DNA of 64,000 bases from Flagellimonas sp. CMM7 (GTDB lineage Bacteria; Bacteroidota; Bacteroidia; Flavobacteriales; Flavobacteriaceae). Under the pieces are notes generated by a model. It was given only the letters and a program-made list of their open reading frames with translations, was not told where the DNA came from and did no database searches. The stretch is from assembly GCF_021390195.1 (NCBI RefSeq), contig NZ_CP090003.1:732001-796000 (forward strand), in the 5' to 3' direction. Below, one piece after another: positions 24,858 to 33,208 of this stretch (the first letter of the stretch is position 1; each line of letters begins with the position of its first letter). The position numbers were made by a program, and so were the translations under genes.

Positions 24858-25535
24858 TTATAAAGTATTATAGATTTCCATTAGTTTCTCCTTTGCTCTC
24901 TTTAAGCGCATTTTCACTGCACTTTCTCCAAGTTCCATCAATGCTACAAGGTCTTTTATTGATGCTCCATCTTGATATTTTAACAACAAAATGGATTTAT
25001 CTTCAGCAGACACCAGTTCCAATGCCTCCTTAAGTTTGGTTGCCTTCATTTCATAAAGGCTTTCATCTGGCACTTCAACGATTAACTTGTGTTCTGAATT
25101 CTCAACTGGAACAGATTTATCACTCATTTTGCGCTGCTTGTTTCTGTTTACATAATTCACGCAAAAGTTATAGGTAAAGGAATATAGCCAAGTTGAAAAC
25201 TTGGATTTCCCTTTGAACATTTTCAACTTAATGAACAATTGCAAAAAAACATCTTGAGTTAAATCCTCTGCCTCGTCCTGTGATCTAGCAAATCCGTAGC
25301 ACTTGTTATAGACCATTTTTCCGTAACGATCATACAACTTGCCAAATAGCATAGGGTTGTTGTTTGCAACAATTCTCTCTACCAATTCCTCATCAGATAA
25401 ATGAGCATATGGGTCATCTGCTTCCAAAGATTTCTTATCTAGGTTATTTATAAGAATTAGAAACAGCCTTTTTAGAAAAGTCACTTTAAACGTTTTTTTA
25501 GGTCCTATTAAATTCTTTGTGGAATCGTTGAACAA
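24858..25535 (-). CDS. ECF-type RNA polymerase sigma factor
   Basis: 225 residues with region 2 (FARSQDEAEDLTQDVFLQLF, FSTWLYSFTYNFCVNYVNR) and region 4 (ASIKDLVALMELGESAVKMR). The N-terminus is uncertain: the first 35 or so residues (FNDSTKNLIGPKK onward) are not typical, and the conserved part begins near ADDPYAHLSDEELVERI. No other ATG lies between, so a non-ATG start nearer the conserved part is possible. No membrane anti-sigma gene is adjacent; the next genes encode a 62-residue protein and a mechanosensitive channel, which points to an envelope or osmotic stress role. Confidence 0.9.
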   Translation of the reverse strand: MFNDSTKNLIGPKKTFKVTFLKRLFLILINNLDKKSLEADDPYAHLSDEELVERIVANNNPMLFGKLYDRYGKMVYNKCYGFARSQDEAEDLTQDVFLQLFIKLKMFKGKSKFSTWLYSFTYNFCVNYVNRNKQRKMSDKSVPVENSEHKLIVEVPDESLYEMKATKLKEALELVSAEDKSILLLKYQDGASIKDLVALMELGESAVKMRLKRAKEKLMEIYNTL

Positions 25536-25553
25536 GATAATTTAAAATGCGAG

Positions 25554-25561
25554 TATATTTG
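25554..25561 (+). promoter_or_regulatory. Bacteroidota -7 promoter box (TATATTTG)
   Basis: Exact TAnnTTTG, 14 bases before the ATG of the lipoprotein gene at 25576. It sits in the 40-base gap shared with the divergent sigma-factor gene. A TTG at 25528-25530 lies 23 bases upstream, at the far end of the spacing range for a -33 element. Confidence 0.55.
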
Positions 25562-25575
25562 AACTAAAATTTATT

Positions 25576-26256
25576 ATGAAAGTCACTTCCCTTTTTACCA
25601 TCTTATCCTTTTTCATCTTTTTATCTTGTAAGACTGAACCAAAAAAGACAATATCTGAAGAAAAACCAGAGCAAACCGTTCTTGAAAAAATAGCATTTGC
25701 GCATGGTTACGAAAGTTGGAAATCGGTAAAAGAGTTTACCTTCACATTTAACGTGGACAGGGATAGCTCTCATTTTGAACGTACTTGGATTTGGAAGCCA
25801 AAGTCAAATCATATTACATCTATTTCAGAAAATGATACCCTTACGTATAGTAGAAAATCCATGGATAGTATTGCTGTCAAAAGAAATGGTGGTTTTATTA
25901 ATGATAGGTATTGGGTATTAGCTCCTTTTAATCTTATATGGGATGCTGAAAATTTCACCTATGAGCATATTGAAGAAGAAAAATCTCCCGTTAGCGGTGA
26001 GCCTATGCAAAAACTGACCATAGTATATTCAAACGAAGGAGGGTATACTCCAGGTGACGCTTATGATTTTTACTTTAAGGATGATTTTATTCTTCGCGAG
26101 TGGGTTTTCAGGAAAACAAATCAAGTGGAACCATCAATGACAACAACATGGGAGAATTATGTAGATATCGGTGGTTTAAAACTTGCACAAGATCATAAAA
26201 AACCAGAGGGAGGGTTTAATCTTAATTTTACCGATTTAGCGGTAATCAAAAACTAA
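25576..26256 (+). CDS. Lipoprotein of the DUF6503 type
   Basis: 226 residues. A lipoprotein signal (FFIFLSCK; lipidated cysteine at about residue 18) is followed by a soluble domain. Its features, ALEKIAFAHG-like start (LEKIAFAHGYESW), SHFERTWIWKPKSNH, FINDRYWVLAPFNLIWD and DAYDFYFKDDFILREWVF, resemble the flavobacterial DUF6503 group, which looks like an outer-membrane lipoprotein-sorting (LolA-like) fold. The function is unknown. It is single, with its own -7 box, and is followed 12 bases later by the converging MFS gene with no obvious terminator. Confidence 0.72.
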   Translation: MKVTSLFTILSFFIFLSCKTEPKKTISEEKPEQTVLEKIAFAHGYESWKSVKEFTFTFNVDRDSSHFERTWIWKPKSNHITSISENDTLTYSRKSMDSIAVKRNGGFINDRYWVLAPFNLIWDAENFTYEHIEEEKSPVSGEPMQKLTIVYSNEGGYTPGDAYDFYFKDDFILREWVFRKTNQVEPSMTTTWENYVDIGGLKLAQDHKKPEGGFNLNFTDLAVIKN

Positions 26257-26268
26257 ATAATCAACATC

Positions 26269-27414
26269 TTATTTATTTTTCTTCAACAAGAGTGTTGTTG
26301 CCAAAACAAGTAGGATGCAGCCCAATAATGCATAAAAGCTATGGGTTAAGGAGGCGCTTTCCGCTATAAATCCCAAAATCACTGGTCCCAATAAAAAACC
26401 TGCATACCCTGTACCCGCTATAAAAGAAATGCCTTGAGCAGAATCCACTCCCTTGACATTTCCTCCAATGCGAAAAAGCTCGGGTACAATCACGGAGAAA
26501 CCAAGACCGTTTAGGGCAAAACCCGTAATGGCCAACAGCGTATTTCCTGAAAGTACAAGCAAGTATCCTAAAAGCGCTATTACTGAGCCTAACGCCACAA
26601 TTTTTATGGATCCAATTTTAGCGCTTATCCCATCTCCTAAAAATCGACCTAGGGTCATTGCCACAGAAAATGCAAGAAACCCCGCTCCAATAAATGCTTC
26701 TGGAGCAAGTGTTATTTCTTTTAGATATAGCCCGCTCCAATCTACAATAGCACCTTCACTTCCCATAGCAACAAAACCAATGATGCCCAGTAACAAAAGT
26801 GGTTTAAACAGTTTTAAACTAAAGGGTTCTTTATCCATTGGAGTCGCAACAATATGGATGTAGTTTCTGTAAAGAAAAAGGTTTCCAATAAGCACCAAAA
26901 CCACCATTATCCCCATATGCAAAGCTGGATTTTCAATCATTGGTATGAAAAAACTTCCAAGCCCAGCTATTACTCCCCCTAAACTAAAAAAACCATGGAC
27001 GGCTGACATAAAATTTTCTTTATCCTCTTTTTCAATTTCTGTCACCAACGTATTCATAGAAATATCTGTTAGTCCAGTACATGCTCCAAAAACAAAGAGG
27101 CTCGCCATCAATGTGTAATAGTTTGGCACCAAAAGTGGAAAAAGCGCCATGATACTGGTTAAGACAACGCTATACCAAGTAGCTCTACCTACACCCAATT
27201 TATTTATGATTTTGGATGCAATTGGGAATATGGTAAAAACGCCAAGGGAAAGACAAAATAGGGCAATCCCCAAGTCAGCTTTATCAATTTCCAACTTTTC
27301 TTTTACCGTTGGAATATAGATGGCCCAGGTACCAAACCAAATATTAAGGCTGGCAAATACCCATGCAGGGGCAAAATATCTTGGATTGGAAAAAATTAGT
27401 TGAAGTGATTTCAT
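26269..27414 (-). CDS. MFS transporter
   Basis: 381 residues with about 12 membrane helices and no large soluble domain. The first loop (SKIINKLGVGRATW) matches the MFS signature region between helices 2 and 3, and GRFLGDGISAKIGS is the equivalent in the second half. Overall it resembles the YbjJ-like group of small MFS carriers. The substrate is unknown; a sugar or small metabolite would fit its location 62 bases downstream of an aldo/keto reductase and next to a divergent AraC-type regulator with a sugar-binding-type cupin. Probably inner membrane. Confidence 0.88.
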   Translation of the reverse strand: MKSLQLIFSNPRYFAPAWVFASLNIWFGTWAIYIPTVKEKLEIDKADLGIALFCLSLGVFTIFPIASKIINKLGVGRATWYSVVLTSIMALFPLLVPNYYTLMASLFVFGACTGLTDISMNTLVTEIEKEDKENFMSAVHGFFSLGGVIAGLGSFFIPMIENPALHMGIMVVLVLIGNLFLYRNYIHIVATPMDKEPFSLKLFKPLLLLGIIGFVAMGSEGAIVDWSGLYLKEITLAPEAFIGAGFLAFSVAMTLGRFLGDGISAKIGSIKIVALGSVIALLGYLLVLSGNTLLAITGFALNGLGFSVIVPELFRIGGNVKGVDSAQGISFIAGTGYAGFLLGPVILGFIAESASLTHSFYALLGCILLVLATTLLLKKNK

Positions 27415-27476
27415 AGCTATACGTATGCGTGTAGTTTTTGTATTTTGAATGTTATTGTTCTTAGTCTTAATTGGGC

Positions 27477-28298
27477 CTATTCAATATGGGACAAATCTTC
27501 CCCTAATCGTCTATCTTTATTTAGTGCTTCAATAATATCCATTTCCTCGGAAGATAGCTCAAAATCAAATATTTTAAAGTTTTCCTTTATTCTCAATGGG
27601 TTTACCGACTTAGGGATAACAGCTACTCCTCTTTGGATTAGCCACCTCAACGTAATTTGTACAGCAGACTTATTATGCGCCTTTCCTATTTGAATGAGTT
27701 CGGGAAAATTTAAAACCTCTCCCATCATAATGGGTCTCCATGCTTCCAGTTGTATGTTATGTTTGATTGCAAAATCTCTTAACTGGTTTTGGCTAAGATG
27801 TGGATGCATTTCTATTTGATTAAGCGTTGGAACACATTCAGAATATTCCATTAAATCTTCTAATTGAGGAATACTAAAATTACATACCCCTATCGCTCTT
27901 GCCCTACCACTTTTATAAATTCTTTCCATAGCTTTATATGTCTCTTTATACTTGGACTTTACAGGCCAATGCATTAAATACATATCAATATAATTGGTTT
28001 GTAAGCGCTCTAAACTCCTATCAAAGGCAAGTAAGGTTTGATCGTAGCCCTGTTCGTTATTCCATATTTTGGTTGTTAGAAAAATCTCTTTTCTTGCAAT
28101 TCCACTTTTCTTTATTGCTCTTCCGACACTCTGTTCGTTTTGGTAGGCCGATGCTGTATCAATCTTACGATAGCCTGTTTGCAAAGCAGAAATAACCGCA
28201 TTCTCCACCTCTCCATCATTCTTCGCAAAGAGAACTCCTAAACCTATTTGTGGCATTTTCACCTTATTATTAAGTACAAAAAAATCTTTCCTGACCAT
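27477..28298 (-). CDS. Aldo/keto reductase
   Basis: 273 residues, the usual size for an NADPH-dependent aldo/keto reductase barrel. The catalytic tetrad is recognisable: D and Y in RKIDTASAYQNE, K in FLTTKIWN and H in DMYLMHWPVK. The cofactor-binding IPKSVNPLRIKENF is intact. Such enzymes reduce aldehydes or ketones of sugars, 2,5-diketogluconate or toxic carbonyls. It is transcribed first in a likely two-gene operon with the MFS transporter and is divergent from the AraC-type gene at 28452, which makes that regulator the obvious candidate to control it. Confidence 0.92.
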   Translation of the reverse strand: MVRKDFFVLNNKVKMPQIGLGVLFAKNDGEVENAVISALQTGYRKIDTASAYQNEQSVGRAIKKSGIARKEIFLTTKIWNNEQGYDQTLLAFDRSLERLQTNYIDMYLMHWPVKSKYKETYKAMERIYKSGRARAIGVCNFSIPQLEDLMEYSECVPTLNQIEMHPHLSQNQLRDFAIKHNIQLEAWRPIMMGEVLNFPELIQIGKAHNKSAVQITLRWLIQRGVAVIPKSVNPLRIKENFKIFDFELSSEEMDIIEALNKDRRLGEDLSHIE

Positions 28299-28451
28299 GA
28301 TGAGCTTTTTTAAGCTTAGTTAAATGCAACACAATATCTACACACAAAATAACTATGATATTTAGGTTATACTTTGGATAAATCATTCAAACAATACGAC
28401 GTTTTATTCTTTTTTATATATTTAATTTTCATTTTTAGATAGTTTTACCTT

Positions 28452-29333
28452 ATGAAACCAATGTTAGAGGCTATAAATGTAAATGTCAATTCTTCTTTTA
28501 AAGTTGAATCATATAACGCATCCACACATTGCGAATCTACAGGTTGGCATGTTCATCCAGAGTTTGAACTGGTCTATGTAAAAAATGGTTCCGGCCTTCT
28601 CAATATTGGCTCTAAAAAGAAAAAATATAATGATGGAGTGCTTGTTTTCTTAGGTGGCAACATTCCGCATGCAGACTTTGGAAATAAAGATTATGAAGAT
28701 AGTCTAGAGATAGTCATTCAATTTAAAAAAGAGTTTCTAGACGAAAAACTCAAAGTATTCCCAGAATTAAGAAGAATAAAACAACTTATTGAAAAATCAA
28801 GGCAAGTTTTAATTTTTGATCAAGAAAGCAAAAATGTACTCTGGGATAGTTTCAAAAATTTTGAGCATATGGACAATCAAGGTAAACTGATAAACTTGTT
28901 ATCCATTCTTGATTACCTATCCAAAAAGGCAACCTATGAAAACCTATTTGATAGCATTTCGTTGAGCAATTACAAAAAAGATGAGATTTGGAGATTAGAA
29001 CAAACCTTTGAATACGTTAATACCAATTATCATAAAAACATTTCAGTAACTGAAATCTCCAAGCAGCTTGGTTTTACACCCAACTCTTTTTGCCGATTCT
29101 TCAAAAAAATGACCAGTCAGAAATTTATCAGTTTTGTGAATGAATTTCGAATTGGCAAAGCGCTTGAATTCTTTAATGAGAACAATACGGTTGTTGCAGA
29201 GGTAATGTACAAATCTGGCTTCAATGATCCTTCCTACTTTACCAGACAATTCAAAAAGTATCAAGGTACAACGCCATCCGCCTATTTAAAATTAAAATAT
29301 AATGAATCAGATTTACAAGATTCTTTGTATTGA
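28452..29333 (+). CDS. AraC family transcriptional regulator with N-terminal cupin
   Basis: 293 residues. The N-terminal cupin (about 20-100; HCESTGWHVHPEFELVYVKNG then GNIPHADFG) is a ligand-sensing fold. The C-terminal AraC domain has two helix-turn-helix units (ISVTEISKQLGFTPNSFCRF and VAEVMYKSGFNDPSYFTRQF) and the family ending KKYQGTTPSAYL. It should bind DNA and respond to a small molecule, often a sugar. The 153-base gap to the divergent aldo/keto reductase probably holds both promoters and its binding site. A good terminator follows at 29399. Confidence 0.92.
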   Translation: MKPMLEAINVNVNSSFKVESYNASTHCESTGWHVHPEFELVYVKNGSGLLNIGSKKKKYNDGVLVFLGGNIPHADFGNKDYEDSLEIVIQFKKEFLDEKLKVFPELRRIKQLIEKSRQVLIFDQESKNVLWDSFKNFEHMDNQGKLINLLSILDYLSKKATYENLFDSISLSNYKKDEIWRLEQTFEYVNTNYHKNISVTEISKQLGFTPNSFCRFFKKMTSQKFISFVNEFRIGKALEFFNENNTVVAEVMYKSGFNDPSYFTRQFKKYQGTTPSAYLKLKYNESDLQDSLY

Positions 29334-29398
29334 CACCTTTTTAGAAGTATACCTAACGGAGAGATAGAACATATAAATGTCTAGCATATTCTTTAAAA

Positions 29399-29427
29399 AA
29401 GACCGTTCCGAAGAACGGTCTTCGTTT
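29399..29427. terminator. Terminator between the AraC-type gene and the astacin gene
   Basis: AAGACCGTTC (29399-29408), loop CGAA and GAACGGTCTT (29413-29422), followed by CGTTTTT. A-runs on the left also give a T-tract on the minus strand, so it can serve both converging genes. Confidence 0.9.
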
Positions 29428-29469
29428 TTACAACTAAACAAGTTGTCCATGTATTAATCCCTGTTGTTA

Positions 29470-30543
29470 TTAATTACATCTTGTGATAAAATTCCATCTG
29501 GTAAAATCCCTCTCGTATAAACTTCCACGATAAGTCACACGTTCTCCAACAGCATATCTCCTAAATCGAGACCATTCTTCAACACCATCACATGGACCGG
29601 TTTCTCCTCCAGTGTCTGGGTTGCCATCTGTGGATGGGTATAAGGAATTTGTTCCCTCTATATCCAGTGCCGATATTCTCGCCTGCCTTTGGGGTAAAAG
29701 GTTCCCATTTAAGTCCGTAATTGTAGGTCTTCCATTTTTACTAAAAGTAAAGCTACCATACATCATGGTAGAGTTGATATCAAACTGGCCCGTTAACAAA
29801 GTTGCCGAGTTACTTTTATAAAACTGATCTTGTGCTCCATTCTGGATATTCTCAAAATTGATTCTGATGAAATTATCTCTATCAGAACGATTTTGCTCAT
29901 GGATATATCCTAAGGTATGTCCTAACTCATGGATGATGACCACAGCCGTAGCTCGAGTACCTAAACGAATAAAGCCTCTGGAGCCATTCATGCCAAGTGT
30001 TGCCACTCCAGAATTGCTATTGGATCCTGAGGAAGAAATAGTAACATAATTAGACTGATTGGTCCGCTCCTTAAATGTTACATTGGTTTTGCTCGTCCAT
30101 TCATCAAAAGATTTCTGAAGTTCGGAACGCACCGATGCACTAAGCCCGCTAATTACATAATAGACAACACCATTGGTCCATTTGCGAGCACCACCTCCCA
30201 ATCCAAGATTTGTTTGACCTGCATCTGGAACAGGGTTTTCAACAAAAGAATCAGAAGTATCCGACAATTGTTCTTCAAACAATCTGGTGTCGCTACCAGC
30301 TAAACTATAGGTACCATCTTTTTCAAGCCTTACTTTTACAGGTTCTCCTAAAAAGTATTTGGTAATAAATGAAGTATCCTGATCTTCTATGGATACTTCT
30401 TCATCCGGGGTTATCCCATTTTGATCGTCAACATCATTCTTCTCGCAAGAAGCGAAGCATACAACCACAGCCATTGTTAAAATCAGCAGTTTCTTAATAC
30501 CGATTTTGGGGTTCATTTTTTCATTTTTACGTTTCATGTTCAT
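29470..30543 (-). CDS. Astacin-family (M12A) metalloprotease lipoprotein with a C-terminal carbohydrate-binding-like module
   Basis: 357 residues. A lipoprotein signal ends at VVCFASCEK, so the protein is anchored by lipid. A propeptide-like region precedes the catalytic domain, which has the zinc motif HELGHTLGYIHEQ (from about residue 205) and the downstream met-turn SMMYGS, both diagnostic of astacins. The C-terminal 45 or so residues (VEEWSRFRRYAVGERVTYRGS, with flanking cysteines) resemble a chitin-binding CBM5/12-like module. It is probably an outer-membrane or surface protease with a substrate-targeting module. The gene is single, with terminators on its downstream side; the first residues (MNMKRKNEK) allow several start codons. 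Confidence 0.9.
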   Translation of the reverse strand: MNMKRKNEKMNPKIGIKKLLILTMAVVVCFASCEKNDVDDQNGITPDEEVSIEDQDTSFITKYFLGEPVKVRLEKDGTYSLAGSDTRLFEEQLSDTSDSFVENPVPDAGQTNLGLGGGARKWTNGVVYYVISGLSASVRSELQKSFDEWTSKTNVTFKERTNQSNYVTISSSGSNSNSGVATLGMNGSRGFIRLGTRATAVVIIHELGHTLGYIHEQNRSDRDNFIRINFENIQNGAQDQFYKSNSATLLTGQFDINSTMMYGSFTFSKNGRPTITDLNGNLLPQRQARISALDIEGTNSLYPSTDGNPDTGGETGPCDGVEEWSRFRRYAVGERVTYRGSLYERDFTRWNFITRCN

Positions 30544-30701
30544 TTTAATTTTGGGGTTAAAACTTAAATATGTACGTAAGAAAAACTGAGATAGTAAGTG
30601 ATTACTGTATCTTTTCGATGAACGGAAGGCAAATAGAACGATACTTGTAAAATCAATGAAAATTTGGAAAACGGAACTGGGAAATAAAAATCATTATCCC
30701 C

Positions 30702-31979
30702 CTATAGCTTCTTCTTGGAAAGAATGCCCTGCTTTAAAATTTGTCCAAAATTATACATATCCGAATAAGAGCAATAGAATGGCGCTGGAGCCAGCCGTAT
30801 AACGTTAGGCTCTCTCCAATCTGTAATTACCCCGTTCTTCATAAGATAATGGAACAAAGTCTTGCCCTCTCCGTGCAAAAGAACGGAGAGTTGACAACCT
30901 CGTTCATTTGGGGTAATAATTTCAAAAGAACTCTCTACTTCTTTATCAATCTCCTTTAAAACAAATTCGAGATAGGCAACGATTTTTTTCTGCTTTTCAA
31001 TGAGGGCGTTCATTCCAACTTCATCAAAAAGCTCCAAAGAAGCCAGATATGGGGCAATGGACAATATGGGAGGATTGCTTAGTTGCCAGGCATCAGCAGT
31101 ATCAATTGGGTCAAATTCGGGCTGCATTAAAAAACGAGTTTCCTTTTTTGTACCCCACCAGCCCTCAAAACGAGGAATATCTTTTTTGGCCAAGTGTTTT
31201 TCATTCACAAAAACACCCGAAGCATTTCCTGGGCCACTGTTCATATATTTATAACTGCACCAAGCCGCAAAATCAGCACTCCAATCATGTAGTTTAAGTT
31301 CCACATTACCAACAGCATGTGCCAAATCCCAACCTACAAAAGCACCAGCAGATTTTCCTGCATTGGTTATGGTTTGCATGTCTAGAACTTGTCCGTTATA
31401 ATAGTTGACTCCTCCTATAAGTACCAAAGCAAGCTCATCCCCTACCTCCTTAATTTTTTCAATTATGTCTTCTGTTCTCCAATAATGTTCTCCATCTCTC
31501 TTTTTGACCTCAACAATGGCTTCGTTTGGATCAAGACCATGGAACCTCACCTGGCTTTGCAGCATGTACTGGTCTGAAGGAAATGCTTTTTCTTCACACA
31601 GGATTTTGAAGCGTTTAGCATCAGGCCGGTAAAAGGACACCATCAATAAATGTAGATTTACGGTAAGTGTATTCATTACCGATATTTCTTGAGGGCTGGC
31701 GCCCACTACTTTGCCCAAACCTTCAGTTAAGCGTTCGTGATAATCCCACCAAGGTTTTTCTGCATAAAAATGCCCTTCCACAGCGAGCTCTCTCCAGTCC
31801 TTCATTACATCATCTATAAATTTCTGAGTTCTTTTGGGCTGTAACCCTAAAGAATTCCCTGTAAAATAGATAACATCTTTTCCATTTGCTTGAGGGTAAT
31901 GAAACTCTTGCCTGTATTTGGAAAGCTTATCTTCAGCATCCAACTGCTGTGCAAACGCAAGGGAATTTTGGAAAGTCAT
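30702..31979 (-). CDS. kynU: Kynureninase
   Basis: 425 residues from ATG 31979. Landmarks of this PLP enzyme are YFTGNSLGLQPKRT, VEGHFYAEKPWWDYHE, VGWDLAHAVGN and the cofactor lysine K244 in CSYKYMNSGPG. It cleaves kynurenine or 3-hydroxykynurenine to anthranilate or 3-hydroxyanthranilate plus alanine. It works directly after Kmo, whose gene is in this window at 12840-14180. An upstream TTG at 31997 would add six residues, but it is the last triplet of an exact TATTTTTG promoter box, so ATG 31979 is preferred. No tryptophan dioxygenase or 3-hydroxyanthranilate dioxygenase gene is present nearby. Confidence 0.95.
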   Translation of the reverse strand: MTFQNSLAFAQQLDAEDKLSKYRQEFHYPQANGKDVIYFTGNSLGLQPKRTQKFIDDVMKDWRELAVEGHFYAEKPWWDYHERLTEGLGKVVGASPQEISVMNTLTVNLHLLMVSFYRPDAKRFKILCEEKAFPSDQYMLQSQVRFHGLDPNEAIVEVKKRDGEHYWRTEDIIEKIKEVGDELALVLIGGVNYYNGQVLDMQTITNAGKSAGAFVGWDLAHAVGNVELKLHDWSADFAAWCSYKYMNSGPGNASGVFVNEKHLAKKDIPRFEGWWGTKKETRFLMQPEFDPIDTADAWQLSNPPILSIAPYLASLELFDEVGMNALIEKQKKIVAYLEFVLKEIDKEVESSFEIITPNERGCQLSVLLHGEGKTLFHYLMKNGVITDWREPNVIRLAPAPFYCSYSDMYNFGQILKQGILSKKKL

Positions 31980-31994
31980 AGTTTTGGTTTGTTT

Positions 31995-32002
31995 CAAAAA
32001 TA
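31995..32002 (-). promoter_or_regulatory. Bacteroidota -7 promoter box (TATTTTTG) for kynU
   Basis: Exact TAnnTTTG on the minus strand, 15 bases upstream of the ATG at 31979. No -33 TTTG was found at 17-23 bases. Its presence suggests kynU can be transcribed apart from the GNAT gene upstream. Confidence 0.5.
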
Positions 32003-32032
32003 CAATTTGTGGACTTATCTAATCTGTGTAAT

Positions 32033-32503
32033 TCAGTCTAATCGCATTTCTATAAGGTGTTTTTTAAACCCTACTTTTTCATAGGCCTTTATTGCCGGAA
32101 TATTATCTTCATAAACCGTTAACCTGACTTCCTGATATCCTTTTGATTTTGACCATCTTTTCAATTCTTCTACAATTTTTGCATTGATGCCTTTTCCCCT
32201 GTAATCTTCATGGGTGAACATAAAGCCCAAATAGGCATAATATTCATGATCAAGGCAGTGTCTCGCTTTTTTGGGAATGGCGTAGCCAGATGCTATAACT
32301 TTTCCTTCCGTTTCAGCCACCAAAACACAAGAATCTTCATCTAGCACTATTTCTTTTAGGTCATAGTAACTGATAGGATCTTCTTTTAAAGTAACATCAA
32401 AAGGGCGTTCCGCCTTAATGAGTTCTTGCTCAAAATCCAAAAGAATTGGCAAATCTTCCAAGGTGGCATTTCTTAACTTAAAGCCTGGTGACATCATAAT
32501 CAT
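32033..32503 (-). CDS. GNAT family N-acetyltransferase
   Basis: 156 residues with the GNAT acetyl-CoA-binding motif A in FTHEDYRGKGINAKIVEELK and motif B near YEDNIPAIKAYEKVGFKKH. It begins with LRNATLEDLPILLDFEQ, typical of RimI-like members. It transfers an acetyl group from acetyl-CoA to an amine; the acceptor is unknown. It lies 53 bases upstream of kynU on the same strand, but kynU has its own promoter box, so a functional link with kynurenine breakdown is not implied. Confidence 0.88.
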   Translation of the reverse strand: MIMMSPGFKLRNATLEDLPILLDFEQELIKAERPFDVTLKEDPISYYDLKEIVLDEDSCVLVAETEGKVIASGYAIPKKARHCLDHEYYAYLGFMFTHEDYRGKGINAKIVEELKRWSKSKGYQEVRLTVYEDNIPAIKAYEKVGFKKHLIEMRLD

Positions 32504-32566
32504 CCATTTAATTAAAAAGTGAAATCCTAATGTAGTTCTTTTCTATATTTTTACGAAAATTTAAGC

Positions 32567-33208
32567 ATGCATTTCCTATCACCTTTATTGGAAAATTATA
32601 TCATGGACAACTCTGAGGCTGAACCTGAAATTCTCACAGAACTGACAAGGGAAACCCATTTAAAAGTGATACAACCCAGAATGATTACAGGACATTTTCA
32701 AGGTAGGGTGCTCAGCTTGCTCTCAAAAATTATAGCTCCCAAAAACATTCTTGAAATTGGGACCTACACAGGCTATTCTGCAATCTGTTTAGCTGAAGGA
32801 CTTCAAAAGACCGGAAAGTTGTATACAATCGAGATAAATGAAGAACTACATGATTTACAGCGTAGGTATTTTGATAAAAGTGGTTATGGAAATCAAATTG
32901 TGCAACACACGGGTGACGCTTTGGAGATAATACCAACGCTAGACATTTGTTTTGACCTCATCTTTATTGATGCTCAAAAGGTAAATTATGATGCTTATTT
33001 TGAGGCTGTCATAAAAAAAACAAGATCTGGCAGTATCATTCTTTCTGATAACGTTTTATGGTCAGGAAAGGTTATTGAACCGCTCGTTAAATCTGATAAG
33101 GCCACTGCTGTTCTGATTGACTACAACCAAAAACTGAAAGATGACCCAAGGGTGGAAACCGTTATTCTTCCCGTGAGGGATGGATTGACCCTGAGTAGGG
33201 TAAAATAA
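32567..33208 (+). CDS. SAM-dependent O-methyltransferase (caffeoyl-CoA/catechol type)
   Basis: 213 residues. The SAM-binding motif is NILEIGTYTGYSAICLAEGL, followed by YTIEIN (motif II) and the metal-site segments FDLIFIDAQKVNY and ILSDNVLWSG. These place it in the cation-dependent class I O-methyltransferase family, common in bacteria with unknown phenolic or catechol substrates. The last 47 bases overlap the 3' end of the PAP2 gene on the opposite strand. It is divergent from the GNAT gene with 63 bases between them. ATG 32567 gives a normal-length N-terminus. Confidence 0.9.
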   Translation: MHFLSPLLENYIMDNSEAEPEILTELTRETHLKVIQPRMITGHFQGRVLSLLSKIIAPKNILEIGTYTGYSAICLAEGLQKTGKLYTIEINEELHDLQRRYFDKSGYGNQIVQHTGDALEIIPTLDICFDLIFIDAQKVNYDAYFEAVIKKTRSGSIILSDNVLWSGKVIEPLVKSDKATAVLIDYNQKLKDDPRVETVILPVRDGLTLSRVK

